Positions 35,768-45,120 are shown, numbered from the stretch's first letter. The stretch is 64,000 bases of DNA from Gemmatimonas aurantiaca (GCF_037190085.1 NZ_JBBCJO010000004.1:186001-250000), one strand, 5' to 3'. Notes: generated from the letters alone by a model not told the origin. Program-made: numbers and translations.

Positions 35768-36748
35768 GTGGCTATCGAGACGCTAGTCGGGACGACATTG
35801 GCCGGGTACACGGTGCGCGGGAAGGTGGGTGAAGGTGGAACATCCACCGTCTTCCGCGCCGAACATCCGCAGCATGGCACGGTGGCCCTGAAAGTGCTGC
35901 GCGAAAAGCTGCAGCACGACAAGACCGCGGTCGCGCGTTTCCTCCGGGAGGCGCAATTCGGCGCACGAGTGGAACACCCGAACATCGTGCGGACCCTAGA
36001 CTACGGACAATCGGACGGCGACCGCTACTATCTGGCCATCGATTGGGCCGCGGGCGAGATCCTCGACAAGTACGCCGAGAAGGCCGGGCCTCTGCCTGCC
36101 GTGGAAGTGGCCGGCATCCTGTCCCAGATCTGCAGTGCGGTGCAGGCCGCGCACGATGTGAACATCGTGCACCGTGACCTGAAGCCGGAAAACGTCATGT
36201 ACGATCCGGCCACGAAGCAGGTGAAGCTGCTCGATTTCGGCATTGCCGCCGACACCGACGCGGCGCCCGATCAGCGCCTCACGCGCGCGGGGTTCTTCGT
36301 GGGCACCCTCATGTACGTGGCGCCGGAAGCGCTGTCGGGTGAACTGGTGGGGCCGGCGGCCGATCAGTACTCCCTGGCCACCATCGCGTACTTCCTGCTG
36401 TGCGGCACGCTCCCCTACACCGGCAAGTCTCCCCGTGAGCTGTTCTCGCAACTGCTCACGCAGCCGCCGGTCCCATTGAACAAGGCGCGCCCCAATCTCA
36501 CTTTTCCCCCGGCCATCGAGTCGGTGGTGATGCGGGCCCTGTCCAAACAGCCGGCCGACCGCTATCCGTCGGTGAAGGCGTTTGCCGATGCCTTCACACA
36601 GGCGGCGACGAATCCCACATCGCCGGCCGCTCAAGCCACCCGCCAGCCGACTCCCGTGGCGAGTCCGTCTTCTGTTCCCAACGCCGAGCCCAGTGACGAA
36701 AAGTCCGGACTGCTTGGCAAGGTGCGAGGGCTGTTCCGTCGCGGGTAG
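35768..36748 (+). CDS. Serine/threonine protein kinase, soluble
   Basis: 326 residues from GTG 35768. Hanks-type kinase motifs: GEGGTSTV glycine loop at 21-28, catalytic Lys42 in VALKVL, Glu61, HRDLKPEN at 135-142, DFG at 156-158, and APE in YVAPEAL. All catalytic residues are present. The C-terminal 50 residues are Pro/Thr/Ser-rich and there is no membrane helix or PASTA repeat, so it is a cytoplasmic PknB-like kinase with unknown substrate. The start is chosen by the promoter spacing; an upstream in-frame ATG at 35702 would add 22 unlike residues. Confidence 0.93.
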   Translation: MAIETLVGTTLAGYTVRGKVGEGGTSTVFRAEHPQHGTVALKVLREKLQHDKTAVARFLREAQFGARVEHPNIVRTLDYGQSDGDRYYLAIDWAAGEILDKYAEKAGPLPAVEVAGILSQICSAVQAAHDVNIVHRDLKPENVMYDPATKQVKLLDFGIAADTDAAPDQRLTRAGFFVGTLMYVAPEALSGELVGPAADQYSLATIAYFLLCGTLPYTGKSPRELFSQLLTQPPVPLNKARPNLTFPPAIESVVMRALSKQPADRYPSVKAFADAFTQAATNPTSPAAQATRQPTPVASPSSVPNAEPSDEKSGLLGKVRGLFRRG

Positions 36749-36817
36749 TCGATCGGCGCCCCCGCCACGTCCGCCTGGCATGACGTGGCTGATGTTCCTG
36801 AACCCGCACCGTGTCCC

Positions 36818-37399
36818 GTGACTGATTCCATACTGTCGCAACTCGTCGCCCTGCTCGCTGAACGTTCGGCGAAGCGGGGCGATTTTGTGCTGGCCTCCGG
36901 CCGGCGCTCTTCCCTGTACATCGATTGCCGGCTCACGGCCATGAGTCCGGAAGGCCAGCTGCTCATCGGTCGCGCCGGGCTGGCCGATCTCCACGCCTCG
37001 GGCTGGACCGTGGACGCCGTGGGTGGCCTCACGCTGGGCGCCGACCCCATCGCCTATGCCATCGCCCACGCCAGCGCGCTGGCGCACGAACGGGGTGAGG
37101 GCCCGCTCGTCCGGGCGTTCACGGTGCGCAAGGAGGCCAAAGCCCACGGCACCGGAAAGCTGATCGAAGGGCCCTTCCGCGCCGGCGACCGGGTGGTCGT
37201 CGTCGAAGACGTGATCACCACCGGCGGCTCGGCGCTCAAAGCCGTCGACGCCGTCCGCCAGGCCGGCGGCGAAGTCCTGGGCGTGCTGGCCCTGGTTGAC
37301 CGCGAGGAAGGCGGCCGCGAAGCACTCCAGGCGGCGGGGCTCGAGGTTCGCGCGCTCGTCTCGGCGAGCCAGTTGCTGCCGCTGTTGCCGGCGGTCTGA
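36818..37399 (+). CDS. pyrE: Orotate phosphoribosyltransferase
   Basis: 193 residues. PyrE converts orotate and PRPP to OMP in pyrimidine synthesis. The PRPP loop VVVVEDVITTGGS is at about residues 127-139, preceded by RKEAKAHGTGKLIEG, the catalytic flexible loop with conserved Lys and His. LASGRRSSLYIDCR near the N-terminus is also family-typical. GTG 36818 gives the expected length; an in-frame ATG 33 bases upstream would add 11 residues. The uracil-salvage gene upp is 14 kb away. Confidence 0.95.
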   Translation: MTDSILSQLVALLAERSAKRGDFVLASGRRSSLYIDCRLTAMSPEGQLLIGRAGLADLHASGWTVDAVGGLTLGADPIAYAIAHASALAHERGEGPLVRAFTVRKEAKAHGTGKLIEGPFRAGDRVVVVEDVITTGGSALKAVDAVRQAGGEVLGVLALVDREEGGREALQAAGLEVRALVSASQLLPLLPAV

Positions 37400-37505
37400 G
37401 CCGGCCCGCGCCGGCCGGATTCGGACGGCGCCGATCTGGACGAGCCACTCGTCCAACCCCACGCGGCTCCGAGACCCACGCGGTTCCTCGCGCGTCAGAG
37501 GGGAT

Positions 37506-39137
37506 ATGCATCCGCATGTCCCCTCTGATCCCCAGGACTCCCAGCGGCTCACGCTGCACGAGGAAGAACGCGCCAAGGACATGGCCACCTTCGCCGTGGC
37601 CGCCCGCCGTCGCTTCTGGAGCATCATCGTCGTGGCGGGCGTCCTGCTCACGGGCCTGCGACTGGGACTGGCGCAGGAGTCGCTGACCACGGTGCTGGGC
37701 ATGTTCTGCGGGGCGATCGTGCTGAACTGGATCTGTGCGTCAGCCGGAAGATCGCTTCGATTGTATCGATGGTGGCTCAAATATGTTTTTGCAGTGTTCG
37801 ATACGCTGCTCGTGAGTGCGATCGTCTACATGTTTGGACAGCCGGTCTTCGTGTTGGCCTATGTGCTTGCGATCGTGCCGTATTCCTTCGATCGCGGGCC
37901 GCGGGTGGGGTATGTGGCCACCGGAGCGGCGGTGCTGGGGTTTCTGGCGGCGAGTGCGGGCTTTGCCCATGCGCGGCCCGAGGACGCGGCCCCATGGCCG
38001 CAGGTCATCCTGGCGGCGGTGCTGCTGCTGGTGGTCGCCCAGCAGATCATTCCGATGCCGTCGCGCATCATCCGGCGTATCCGGCGGACGCGGGAGCGCA
38101 TGGCGCAGGTGGAGCGGGGCGACCTGAACGTGCGGGCCGATGCCCGGCATGCCGACGAACTCGGTTTTCTCGAACACAGCTTCAACCGCATGCTCGACGA
38201 GCTCGCCTTGCTCATCGAGACGGTCCGACGGGAAGCGGAAGAACTGGCGGCCATCGTCGCCGAGGTATCGACCACGTCCGAGGCCCTGCACCGTCGGTCG
38301 CAGGAGGTGGCCATGGGCTCCGAGGAGCTGAGCGACGAGCTCCGCAAGCAGCGGGAGCGGGCGGCCTCGGGGGTGCGCACCGGTCAGGATGCGCGACAGA
38401 CTGCCGAAGCCACCCGGCGTACCGCGGAAGCCACGGCCAGCGATGCCCACGCGCTGGACGACGCGGCGATCACCAGTCGCGAGGCGATCGAGCGGGCGGC
38501 CCAGGCGTTGCTGACCGTGGGACGCGAAGTTGGCGACGCGGCGCGTCAGGTGCGGGCTCTGGCGCCGGCATCGGAGCAGGTGGGGGACTTCGTGGAAACG
38601 GTGTCGCGGATTGCGCGACAGACCAATCTCCTGGCGCTCAACGCCGCCATCGAGGCTTCGCGCGCCGGTGAGGACGGGTTGGGGTTTGCGGTGGTGGCCG
38701 ATGAGATCCGGGCCTTGGCCGTGGAAAGCGCGCAGGCCGCCAAGCGGGTGGCCAACACCGTGCAGCGGGTGCGGAGCGAGATCGCCGTGGCGGTAATGGC
38801 GATGGACACCACCGCGCTGGAGGTGGAAGGCGCCGGAACGATCGCCCGCGAGGCCACGCGGGCGCTGGCGTCGATGGTGGACGGTATCGGCCGCATCGCC
38901 CGTCAGAGCGACGAGGTGTCGGGACTGGCGCAGACCCAGGCTGGCCTGAGCGCCGGCGCGGCGGCGGCGTTCGAGTCGCTGGACGGTTCCGCACAACGGG
39001 CGGCCAGCAGCGCGCGCTCCGCCGTGGACGCGGCCGCCGCGCAGCGGGTCGGCAACGACGCGCTTTCGCGGAGTGCGCAGCAGCTGGCGGATGCGACGGC
39101 ACGTTTGCGTGCCCTGGCCAGACGACACGCCGCCTAG
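37506..39137 (+). CDS. Methyl-accepting chemotaxis-type receptor
   Basis: 543 residues. The N-terminal 190 residues hold about six hydrophobic helices rather than a periplasmic sensor domain, so it may sense within the membrane. A HAMP-like linker follows (MAQVERGDLNVRADARHADELG). The long coiled-coil signalling domain contains the hairpin tip FVETVSRIARQTNLLALNAAIEASRAGE, which contacts CheA/CheW. No C-terminal CheR tether is present. No other chemotaxis genes lie in the window. The ATG 37506 or 37581 are both possible starts. Confidence 0.88.
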   Translation: MHPHVPSDPQDSQRLTLHEEERAKDMATFAVAARRRFWSIIVVAGVLLTGLRLGLAQESLTTVLGMFCGAIVLNWICASAGRSLRLYRWWLKYVFAVFDTLLVSAIVYMFGQPVFVLAYVLAIVPYSFDRGPRVGYVATGAAVLGFLAASAGFAHARPEDAAPWPQVILAAVLLLVVAQQIIPMPSRIIRRIRRTRERMAQVERGDLNVRADARHADELGFLEHSFNRMLDELALLIETVRREAEELAAIVAEVSTTSEALHRRSQEVAMGSEELSDELRKQRERAASGVRTGQDARQTAEATRRTAEATASDAHALDDAAITSREAIERAAQALLTVGREVGDAARQVRALAPASEQVGDFVETVSRIARQTNLLALNAAIEASRAGEDGLGFAVVADEIRALAVESAQAAKRVANTVQRVRSEIAVAVMAMDTTALEVEGAGTIAREATRALASMVDGIGRIARQSDEVSGLAQTQAGLSAGAAAAFESLDGSAQRAASSARSAVDAAAAQRVGNDALSRSAQQLADATARLRALARRHAA

Positions 39138-39138
39138 G

Positions 39139-39198
39139 TGTACATCGCCTGAGTGGACACCGCTTGAGCGGACATCGCCTGGACGGACACCGGCGGGA
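39139..39198. repeat. Four imperfect 15-bp tandem repeats
   Basis: Four 15-base units (39139, 39154, 39169, 39184) share the pattern (T/C)G(T/G)ACA(T/C)CGCCTGAG with a few changes each. They start one base after the receptor's stop codon. The last unit is the most diverged. Confidence 0.7.
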
Positions 39199-39249
39199 CA
39201 TACCCCGACGGCGGCGCCGGACGTTCGGCCTCATGCATCCAGCCTCATG

Positions 39250-40164
39250 TCATCCCGCCTGGGAAAGCGCCGCCTGTGGCGGTGGCACCGCCGTCTTCTG
39301 CGTGCGGATGAGCCATGCGGGTAGGGTGTCGATGGGTTCGAACATCGGCAGCACCGAGCGGTAAGGCATCACCAGGCGCACATAGAACTCATCGAGCATG
39401 GACTCGCCGGTGTAGCGTTGCCGGAATTCGGCCGTGCCGCATTGCAGCATGTTTTGCAGGTGCCGCGAGAAACTCTGTGGCGACGAGTATTCGAGGAGCA
39501 GCGCCACCTGGGTCACCGAATAACCCGGATTCTCGAGCAGGCGTGCGGCGCGGATCAACCGGGCGAAGGCGAGATATTTCTTGGGCGCCGGAAGACCGAA
39601 CCGAAAGAACCGGCTCATGAACGTGGTGGGCGTGACGCCGAGCAGGTGTGCGAATTGCCGGACCGTGGTGAGCGAGGCGGGCACGGTGAAGAGTGCTTCG
39701 AAGAACGCGAGACACGATGGCCGGGCATTGGCGAGATCGTTCCGGATGCGTTGAATGGCGATGGCTTCGATGCTGTCGGGATTCTCGCGGGCCACGAACT
39801 GTCGGAGATCGCGCCATCCCGCCGGATCGCGGGCATCGACGAGTTTGCGTACGCCATTGTGCCCGAGGGAGAGCAGCGCCTGTGTCGTGCGGGCTTCGTT
39901 GGCGGTGAGCAGGGCGACGGCGGGCACGCGGGGAAACTCCCTGACCAGGCGGGCCATGTGTGGCGCATGCTGTTGCTGATAACGCGCCACGGAGACGATG
40001 ATGGCCGACGCTGGCCGGGATCGAAGATCGACGAGCACCTGTTCGAGATCCTCGTGATGCATGGTGGTATAACATCCCTGTCCCGCCGCATCGACCCGTG
40101 ATCGTTCCGCTGGTGTCAGAAATGTCAGGATGGCTCTTGGTGAGGAACCGCCGAGGCTGCTCAT
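39250..40164 (-). CDS. AraC-type HTH regulator with N-terminal receiver-like domain
   Basis: 304 residues. The C-terminal part carries two helix-turn-helix units: TVRQFAHLLGVTPTTFMSRFFRFG and YSVTQVALLLEYSSPQSFSRHLQ, the latter the typical second AraC helix. The first 120 residues (LEQVLVDLRSRPASAIIVSV, VPAVALLTANEA) look like a Rossmann/receiver-like fold, but no clear phospho-Asp site is visible, so it may be a pseudo-receiver. ATG 40164 gives a natural start; an in-frame ATG at 40212 is also possible. Its target is unknown. It faces rnpB across a divergent interval. Confidence 0.8.
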   Translation of the reverse strand: MSSLGGSSPRAILTFLTPAERSRVDAAGQGCYTTMHHEDLEQVLVDLRSRPASAIIVSVARYQQQHAPHMARLVREFPRVPAVALLTANEARTTQALLSLGHNGVRKLVDARDPAGWRDLRQFVARENPDSIEAIAIQRIRNDLANARPSCLAFFEALFTVPASLTTVRQFAHLLGVTPTTFMSRFFRFGLPAPKKYLAFARLIRAARLLENPGYSVTQVALLLEYSSPQSFSRHLQNMLQCGTAEFRQRYTGESMLDEFYVRLVMPYRSVLPMFEPIDTLPAWLIRTQKTAVPPPQAALSQAG

Positions 40165-40337
40165 GGGACCCTCGATGTCTGGAAGGCACGCCGAGTGTGG
40201 TGGGTGCGGCATGCAGCGACGGTAGAACCCCTCGTCAGCTTCACGTCAGTGAATTGCGGTGAATTGCGTCGATCTGCGTGTATGTCGACGCGATGTTGCA
40301 TTGGGCCCATGTATACGTGGTCGATGACGAACCGAGC

Positions 40338-40343
40338 TATATT
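40338..40343 (+). promoter_or_regulatory. -10 element of rnpB
   Basis: TATATT at 40338-40343 places a transcription start at about 40350-40352, matching the first base of the predicted P1 helix. No convincing -35 is seen at 16-18 bp upstream. Confidence 0.45.
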
Positions 40344-40351
40344 GAGAGCGC

Positions 40352-40773
40352 GGATGTCACCGGTCGGATGGTCGCGAAACAGGGGAACGGGCCCTCGAGG
40401 CTACGCCCGTGTTCCGAGGAAAGTCCGGGCTCCACAGGGCAGATCGCCAGGTAACGCCTGGGCGCTCGTTGCGTGAGCGGCGAGTGACGGACAGTGCAAC
40501 AGAAAGCAAACCGCCGTCTTCGCGAGAAGGCGGTAAGGGTGAAAGGGTGGAGTAAGAGCCCACCGCGCGTTCGGCAACGAACGTGGCACGGCAAACCCCG
40601 GTCGGAGCAAGGCCAAATAGGCGGTGAGAGACGGCCCGTCTCGACAGGATGCCTTCGGGCATCGAGCCGCGGGTAGGCTGCTGGAACGTGTCGGTGACGG
40701 CACGTCGAGAGGAATGACCATCCGGTATACTTCGGTGTACCGACAGAACCCGGCTTACAGACCGGTGGCATCC
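40352..40773 (+). ncRNA. rnpB: RNase P RNA (catalytic subunit, type A)
   Basis: About 420 nt. The terminal P1 helix pairs GGATGTCACCGGTC (40352-40365) with GACCGGTGGCATCC (40760-40773) with one wobble. The universally conserved elements are present in order: GAGGAAAGTCCGGGCTCC with ACAGGGC (P3/P4 entry), CAACAGAAAGC, GGTAAGGGTGAAAGGGTG, GTAAGAGCCCACCGC, GGCAAACCCC with GGAGCAAGGCCAAATAG, and finally AGAACCCGGCTTACA (3' strand of P4). RNase P trims 5' leaders from pre-tRNA. Its protein partner rnpA is only 4.4 kb away. No further terminator is obvious after P1. Confidence 0.97.
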
Positions 40774-40813
40774 GCATCTCTTCTCTGTTGCTGGGATCAT
40801 CGTCGATGGGATC

Positions 40814-41824
40814 GTGGAATCGTTGATGTCGTCGCGGCATCGTGTCGGACCGACCGGCCTCGTGCTGGTCGGGGCCACGCTCGTTGTCATGCTGGGGGCA
40901 TGTGGAGGCGGGCCCGTGGTGACACCGGCGCCCGCGCCGGAACCGGCACCGGTGGTCGTGGAGCCGGTTCGTGCACCCACCCGCGTGATGCTTCCCGCGC
41001 GTATGGCCAGAACCACCTGGCAAGTCACGACGCGCGCGCGCATCAGTGCATCGGCGGAGACGCGGGGGGATACGCGCGGTGATGCCCGCGGGGATACCCG
41101 TTCGACATCGAACATCGATTCCCGCGCTCTGGTTTCCTGGACGCTCGAACGGGCTGGCAATGGTGCACTGCGCGGCACCGGCCAGGTCGATTCTTTCACG
41201 GTGCGCTCGACGCTCGATTCGGTGGGAAACCTGACGAACGACCCGACGAATCGCTCCACGAACACTCCCACGAACAGCGCCATGGCCAGCCCGGCGAACA
41301 ACAACCGCCCCCCGGGACTGTTGTTGCTCGATGCCGTCGTGGACAGCGTGTCACATCGGGTGGTGACGAGACCCTTGCTGCCCAACGAGTGCGATCGGCC
41401 GGAGCTGAGTGCGGTCGCGCTGGCGAAGGACGTGCTGGTGCGCATTCCCGATGGACTGGCTGTCGGGGATCGCTGGCGCGACAGCACGGTCTCGCTGGTG
41501 TGTCGCACCGGTGTGCCGATCACGATCCACACCGTGACGCAGAGCGTCGTGGAGCGACTCGATCAGGACCGGTTGCTCATCAATCGCACGATCACCGCGA
41601 CCCTCGATGGAAAAGGCGGCAGCGCATTCCGCGGATTCGAACTCACGGGGACATCCAGCGGAACGCAGCGCCTGCGTGTGCATCCCGTCAGCGGGGTCCT
41701 GGAGACCATCGACGGCACCAGCACGCTCACGTTGCAGGTCACCGAGCGAACTCCTTCGGGAATCCCGCGCACGCAGCACGTCGTGCAACAGATGGAACTG
41801 AAAGCCGAACGGGTCGCCAGATAG
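40814..41824 (+). CDS. Putative lipoprotein, function unknown
   Basis: 336 residues (or 332 from the ATG at 40826). A signal sequence ends in the lipobox MLGAC, followed by a Pro/Ala-rich linker. The remainder is beta-strand-rich (TSRALVSWTLERAGNGALRG..., HTVTQSVVERLDQDRLLINRTI), suggesting an outer-membrane-associated or periplasmic beta fold. No family is recognised. Its last codons form a hairpin (41810-41831) overlapping the stop, and it converges on dnaN. Confidence 0.7.
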   Translation: MESLMSSRHRVGPTGLVLVGATLVVMLGACGGGPVVTPAPAPEPAPVVVEPVRAPTRVMLPARMARTTWQVTTRARISASAETRGDTRGDARGDTRSTSNIDSRALVSWTLERAGNGALRGTGQVDSFTVRSTLDSVGNLTNDPTNRSTNTPTNSAMASPANNNRPPGLLLLDAVVDSVSHRVVTRPLLPNECDRPELSAVALAKDVLVRIPDGLAVGDRWRDSTVSLVCRTGVPITIHTVTQSVVERLDQDRLLINRTITATLDGKGGSAFRGFELTGTSSGTQRLRVHPVSGVLETIDGTSTLTLQVTERTPSGIPRTQHVVQQMELKAERVAR

Positions 41825-41831
41825 CGACCCG
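41810..41831. terminator. Hairpin across the lipoprotein stop, between convergent genes
   Basis: A perfect 8-bp stem CGGGTCGC/GCGACCCG (41810-41817 with 41824-41831), loop CAGATA, containing the TAG stop. It could stop transcription arriving from either strand, though T tracts are poor. Confidence 0.55.
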
Positions 41832-41881
41832 TTCATGCGTTCATCCTCGGCCTGTCCAAAGCGCCTGTCTTCAGTGCTGCT

Positions 41882-42994
41882 TCAATCCATCAGGCGCAGC
41901 GGCATCACGAGACAGAGATATTTGGCCTGGTCGTCCCATCCTTCGGGTTCGATGGTGGCCGCGCGTTCCGGCGCCTTGAACGTGAGCCGCACCTGCTCGG
42001 TGGGCATGTAGCGCAGAATCTCGAGCAGATAGGTGGCGTTGAAGCCGATATCGAGCTGATCGCCAGTGTAGTTGACCGGCAATTCGTCGGATGCTTCGCC
42101 GAGATCGGGCGTGGTCACGCTGAACTTCAGCATCCCGGTGTTGAAGGACATCTTGATGCGATGCGTCTGATCGGACGCGATCACGCTCATGCGCTTGAGC
42201 GCGCTCGTGAGTGAGGCCTTGTCGGCCAGACAGTACCGATCGTTGTCCTTGGGAATCACCTGCTCGTAGTTGGGATACGGCCCTTCCACGAGACGCGTGA
42301 ACACCGAGGTGAACGGCGAGCGGAACCCGAGGTGATTGTCGCCACGCGCGATCTCCAGCTCTTCCTCGGCCGGAAACAGGCGGCGGATCTGCTCGAGGGC
42401 CTTGGGCGGCACGATCAGATCGCCCGGCGGCGCGCTGCTGGCTTCGACCGGCAGCTCCATCTTGGCCAGACGATGCCCGTTGGTGGCCACCATGCGCATC
42501 CGCTCTTCCCGCAGCTCCCAGAGCACGCCGTTGAGAATGGGGCGCGACTCCTCGGTGCTGACGGCAAACGCCGTATGCGAAATGAGCTTCTGCAGTTCGC
42601 CCGACTTGACGCGCCACGAATCGTTGAAGCGCACGCTCGGAAACGTGGGGAATTCGTCGCGCGGCAATCCGAGGAGTTTGAACCTGGAGCGCCCGCATTC
42701 CAGCGTGACCCGCTGCTCGCCCGAGGCCGAGATCTTCACCGGGGACGGCGGCAGTTCGCGGGCGATCTCGCCAAGCTTCTTGGCCGGAATGGTGATCGCG
42801 CCCGGCGTTTCGACATCGGCGCTGACTTCGGTGCTGACCGCGATATCGAGGTCGGTCGCAGAGAAGCGGATGCCACGGTCGGTGGTTTCGACGAGCAGGT
42901 TGGCCAGCACCGGCAGTGTGGTCTTGGCCGGTACGGCAGCGGTCACGGCCTGGAGGCCTTCCTGCAGCTTCTCACGCGAGATCGTGAACTTCAT
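41882..42994 (-). CDS. dnaN: DNA polymerase III sliding clamp, beta subunit
   Basis: 370 residues. MKFTISREKLQEGLQAVTAAVPAKTTLPVLANLL is the standard beta-clamp N-terminus, and the three repeated clamp domains follow, ending with EGWDDQAKYLCLVMPLRLMD (the C-terminal VMPMR-like motif near the binding pocket). The dimeric ring holds polymerase III on DNA and also recruits repair polymerases. It is the gene downstream of dnaA on the minus strand, 233 bases away, the conserved order. Confidence 0.97.
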   Translation of the reverse strand: MKFTISREKLQEGLQAVTAAVPAKTTLPVLANLLVETTDRGIRFSATDLDIAVSTEVSADVETPGAITIPAKKLGEIARELPPSPVKISASGEQRVTLECGRSRFKLLGLPRDEFPTFPSVRFNDSWRVKSGELQKLISHTAFAVSTEESRPILNGVLWELREERMRMVATNGHRLAKMELPVEASSAPPGDLIVPPKALEQIRRLFPAEEELEIARGDNHLGFRSPFTSVFTRLVEGPYPNYEQVIPKDNDRYCLADKASLTSALKRMSVIASDQTHRIKMSFNTGMLKFSVTTPDLGEASDELPVNYTGDQLDIGFNATYLLEILRYMPTEQVRLTFKAPERAATIEPEGWDDQAKYLCLVMPLRLMD

Positions 42995-43227
42995 GCCCGT
43001 TCGGGTTTCCGTTCGTGTGGACAGGCTGCTGTTATATCAGTCTTAGATATAAAAACCGTAGTAGCAGCAGGGGATGTGGGCTTGTGTACAAACGCCGCAA
43101 ACTACGTGTTGGAGGACATTTGCGCCATGTCTGATGATGTGAACTGGCCGTGGGAATCGTGGCGTACTCCCCGCTGACACACAATGGGCGACCCCGGAAT
43201 TGTGGGGAACTGTGGACGGCTGGGGAC
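42995..43227. other. dnaN-dnaA intergenic, candidate origin or regulatory region
   Basis: This 233-base gap contains a locally AT-rich core (about 43031-43062, with TTAGATATAAAAAC). There are three 7/9 matches to the DnaA box TGTGGATAA on the plus strand: TGTGGACAG 43016-43024, TGTGTACAA 43083-43091 and TGTGGGGAA 43201-43209, with a 6/9 match at 43211-43219. This could be part of oriC or the dnaN promoter. Confidence 0.4.
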
Positions 43228-44646
43228 TCAGACGCCGAATTGTCCGGTTGTCCGCAGAGTTTCCAACATGCTCCGCATCTTCAGCACGCGCTCCGTGAAT
43301 GTCGGCTCGGCGTTCATGTCCTCGGCCACCCGATCCAGGGAGTGAATGACGGTGGAATGGTCGCGGCCCCCGAACGCATTGCCGATTTCGACCAACTGCA
43401 GGGCGAGCAGTTCGCGGCAGAGGTACATGGCCACCTGGCGCGGGACGGTGAGCTGCTTGGTGCGTGTCTTGGAGCGCAGCCCGTCGGGTGTGACGCCCCA
43501 TTCCCGGGCCACCACCTGCTGAATGGTGGCCACCGTGATGGTGGTGGGCGGGACATCGGGGAAATCGGAATTGGCGGCGTCGCGCAGCTTGTCGCGCAGG
43601 GCTTCGCGGGCGAGATCGACGGAGATGTCGCGGTGCTTGAGCGACGCGTAGGCCAGCAGCTTGATGATGGACCCCTCGAGCTCCCGCACGGAGGACTTCA
43701 CGTGCTGGGCAATGAACTCGATGACCTCGTCCGGAATGGTGAGTTCGAGGTGATCGAGGCTCGCCTTCTTCTTGAGAATGGCGATGCGGTGTTCGAGGTC
43801 GGGGGAGTCGATGTTGGCGACCATCCCCCATTCGAAACGGGAGACGAGGCGGGATTCGAGTCCCGGGATCTCCTTGGGGGGCCGATCGGAAGTCAGGACG
43901 ATCTGCCGACCGCCTTCGTAGATGGCGTTGAAGGTATGGAAGAATTCTTCCTGTGTGGATTCCTTTCCCTTCAGGAACTGCACGTCGTCGACCAGGAGGA
44001 GGTCGATTTCACGGAAGCGGCGTCGGAAATCGCCCATGGCGCCGGCCTGGATGGCGCCGATGAACTCGTTGGTGAACTGCTCGGTGCCGACGTAAGCGAG
44101 GCGGAGGGTGGGGGTGCGCCGGAGCAGCTCGTGGGCGATGCCCTGCATGAGGTGGGTCTTGCCCAGTCCGGTTTCGCCGTAGATGAAGAGCGGGTTGTAG
44201 ACCTTGCCGGGAGCCTGGGCCGCGGCCTGGGCGGCGGCGGCGGCGACATCGTTGGACTTGCCGATGACGAATTGATCGAACGTGTACCGTTGGTTGAGTG
44301 GCGTTGATATGCGTGGCTGCTGCGCGCTTTGTGGCGCGATGATCGGAGCCGGTGGCGGCGCCACGAACATATCCATCTGCGCTCGGGCGAGCCGTTCCTC
44401 GTTGACCTTGAAGCGCAGCTTGATGGGGTGGCCGAGGGCCACCGGCGACAGGCTGACGAGCAGATCGCCGTGGTTGCGTTCGATCCAGTCGGCGGCGAAG
44501 AGGTCGGGCGCACCCACGATCAGCGTATCGTTCTCGAACGCGATGGCTTCGGTGCGTTCGAGCCAGGTGCGGTACGTCTGCTCGGGGAGGGACTGGCGCG
44601 CCTGGTGGCGCACGCGATCCCAGATTTCAGCAGGCGAAAGCGACAT
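43228..44646 (-). CDS. dnaA: Chromosomal replication initiator DnaA
   Basis: 472 residues. DnaA binds DnaA boxes at oriC and melts DNA in the ATP form. Domain I is the N-terminal 80 residues (IWDRVRHQARQSLPEQTYRTWL). Domain II is short and Pro/Gln-rich. Domain III has Walker A GETGLGKT at residues 157-164, Walker B LLVDDVQFL, and a sensor II Arg in SVRELEGSI. Domain IV ends with GGRDHSTVIHS, the signature contacting the DnaA box. The gene faces a divergent rpmH operon across a 309-base gap with a perfect DnaA box, the classical bacterial arrangement. Confidence 0.98.
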   Translation of the reverse strand: MSLSPAEIWDRVRHQARQSLPEQTYRTWLERTEAIAFENDTLIVGAPDLFAADWIERNHGDLLVSLSPVALGHPIKLRFKVNEERLARAQMDMFVAPPPAPIIAPQSAQQPRISTPLNQRYTFDQFVIGKSNDVAAAAAQAAAQAPGKVYNPLFIYGETGLGKTHLMQGIAHELLRRTPTLRLAYVGTEQFTNEFIGAIQAGAMGDFRRRFREIDLLLVDDVQFLKGKESTQEEFFHTFNAIYEGGRQIVLTSDRPPKEIPGLESRLVSRFEWGMVANIDSPDLEHRIAILKKKASLDHLELTIPDEVIEFIAQHVKSSVRELEGSIIKLLAYASLKHRDISVDLAREALRDKLRDAANSDFPDVPPTTITVATIQQVVAREWGVTPDGLRSKTRTKQLTVPRQVAMYLCRELLALQLVEIGNAFGGRDHSTVIHSLDRVAEDMNAEPTFTERVLKMRSMLETLRTTGQFGV

Positions 44647-44955
44647 GGCAGGGAGAAGGAGACGCGGGAGAGGGGCGGCGAAGGTATCCGCTCCGGTGTG
44701 GATAAGTCAATCAGTGGCGATCATTGCCGGAGATGTCTAATCGTGTGGGCGCCCGCCCGATACGTGTTCGCAAGCAAGTGGAGAGACCAACTGCCAACTC
44801 GTTGTCGGAAATGCAGTTGGCCGGTCCGTTGGCAGGTCAGTACGTGGGGCCAAGCCCTTGACCGGATGGGGTTGGCGCGGGTAAGTTGGGAGGCTGTTTC
44901 CGTCACCACGTCGGTTTGCGTCGGTCTACGTCAATCGTTTTCGTCAGAGTTCGTC
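44647..44955. other. oriC: Candidate oriC (dnaA-rpmH divergent interval)
   Basis: A gene-free 309-base stretch between divergent dnaA and rpmH, the most common location of bacterial oriC. It contains one perfect DnaA box (44697-44705) and promoters for both directions must be here. Only one exact box is visible, so the main box cluster may lie partly in the dnaN-dnaA gap. GC skew could not be computed by eye. Confidence 0.45.
44697..44705 (-). promoter_or_regulatory. Perfect DnaA box
   Basis: TGTGGATAA on the plus strand is the exact reverse complement of the consensus TTATCCACA. It lies 51 bases upstream of the dnaA start, so it may serve origin function, dnaA autoregulation or both. Confidence 0.9.
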
Positions 44956-45120
44956 ATGGGCAAGCCCACCTATCGTCCGCGCAACACGCGTCGTATCCGC
45001 AAGCACGGCTTCCGTGCGCGCATGGAGACGAAGTGGGGTCGCGAAGTGCTGAGCCGTCGCCGCAAGAAGGGGCGCAAGCAGCTCACCGTTAAGCTCCCGT
45101 CGAAGTACGCGGGCGCCTGA
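44956..45120 (+). CDS. rpmH: 50S ribosomal protein L34
   Basis: 54 residues, about ten longer than the usual 44-46 because of a C-terminal extension (LPSKYAGA). RPRNTRRIRKHGFRARMETKWGREVLSRRRKKGRKQLTV is unmistakable L34. It opens the plus-strand operon rpmH-rnpA-yidD-yidC-mnmE, divergent from dnaA. Confidence 0.98.
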   Translation: MGKPTYRPRNTRRIRKHGFRARMETKWGREVLSRRRKKGRKQLTVKLPSKYAGA

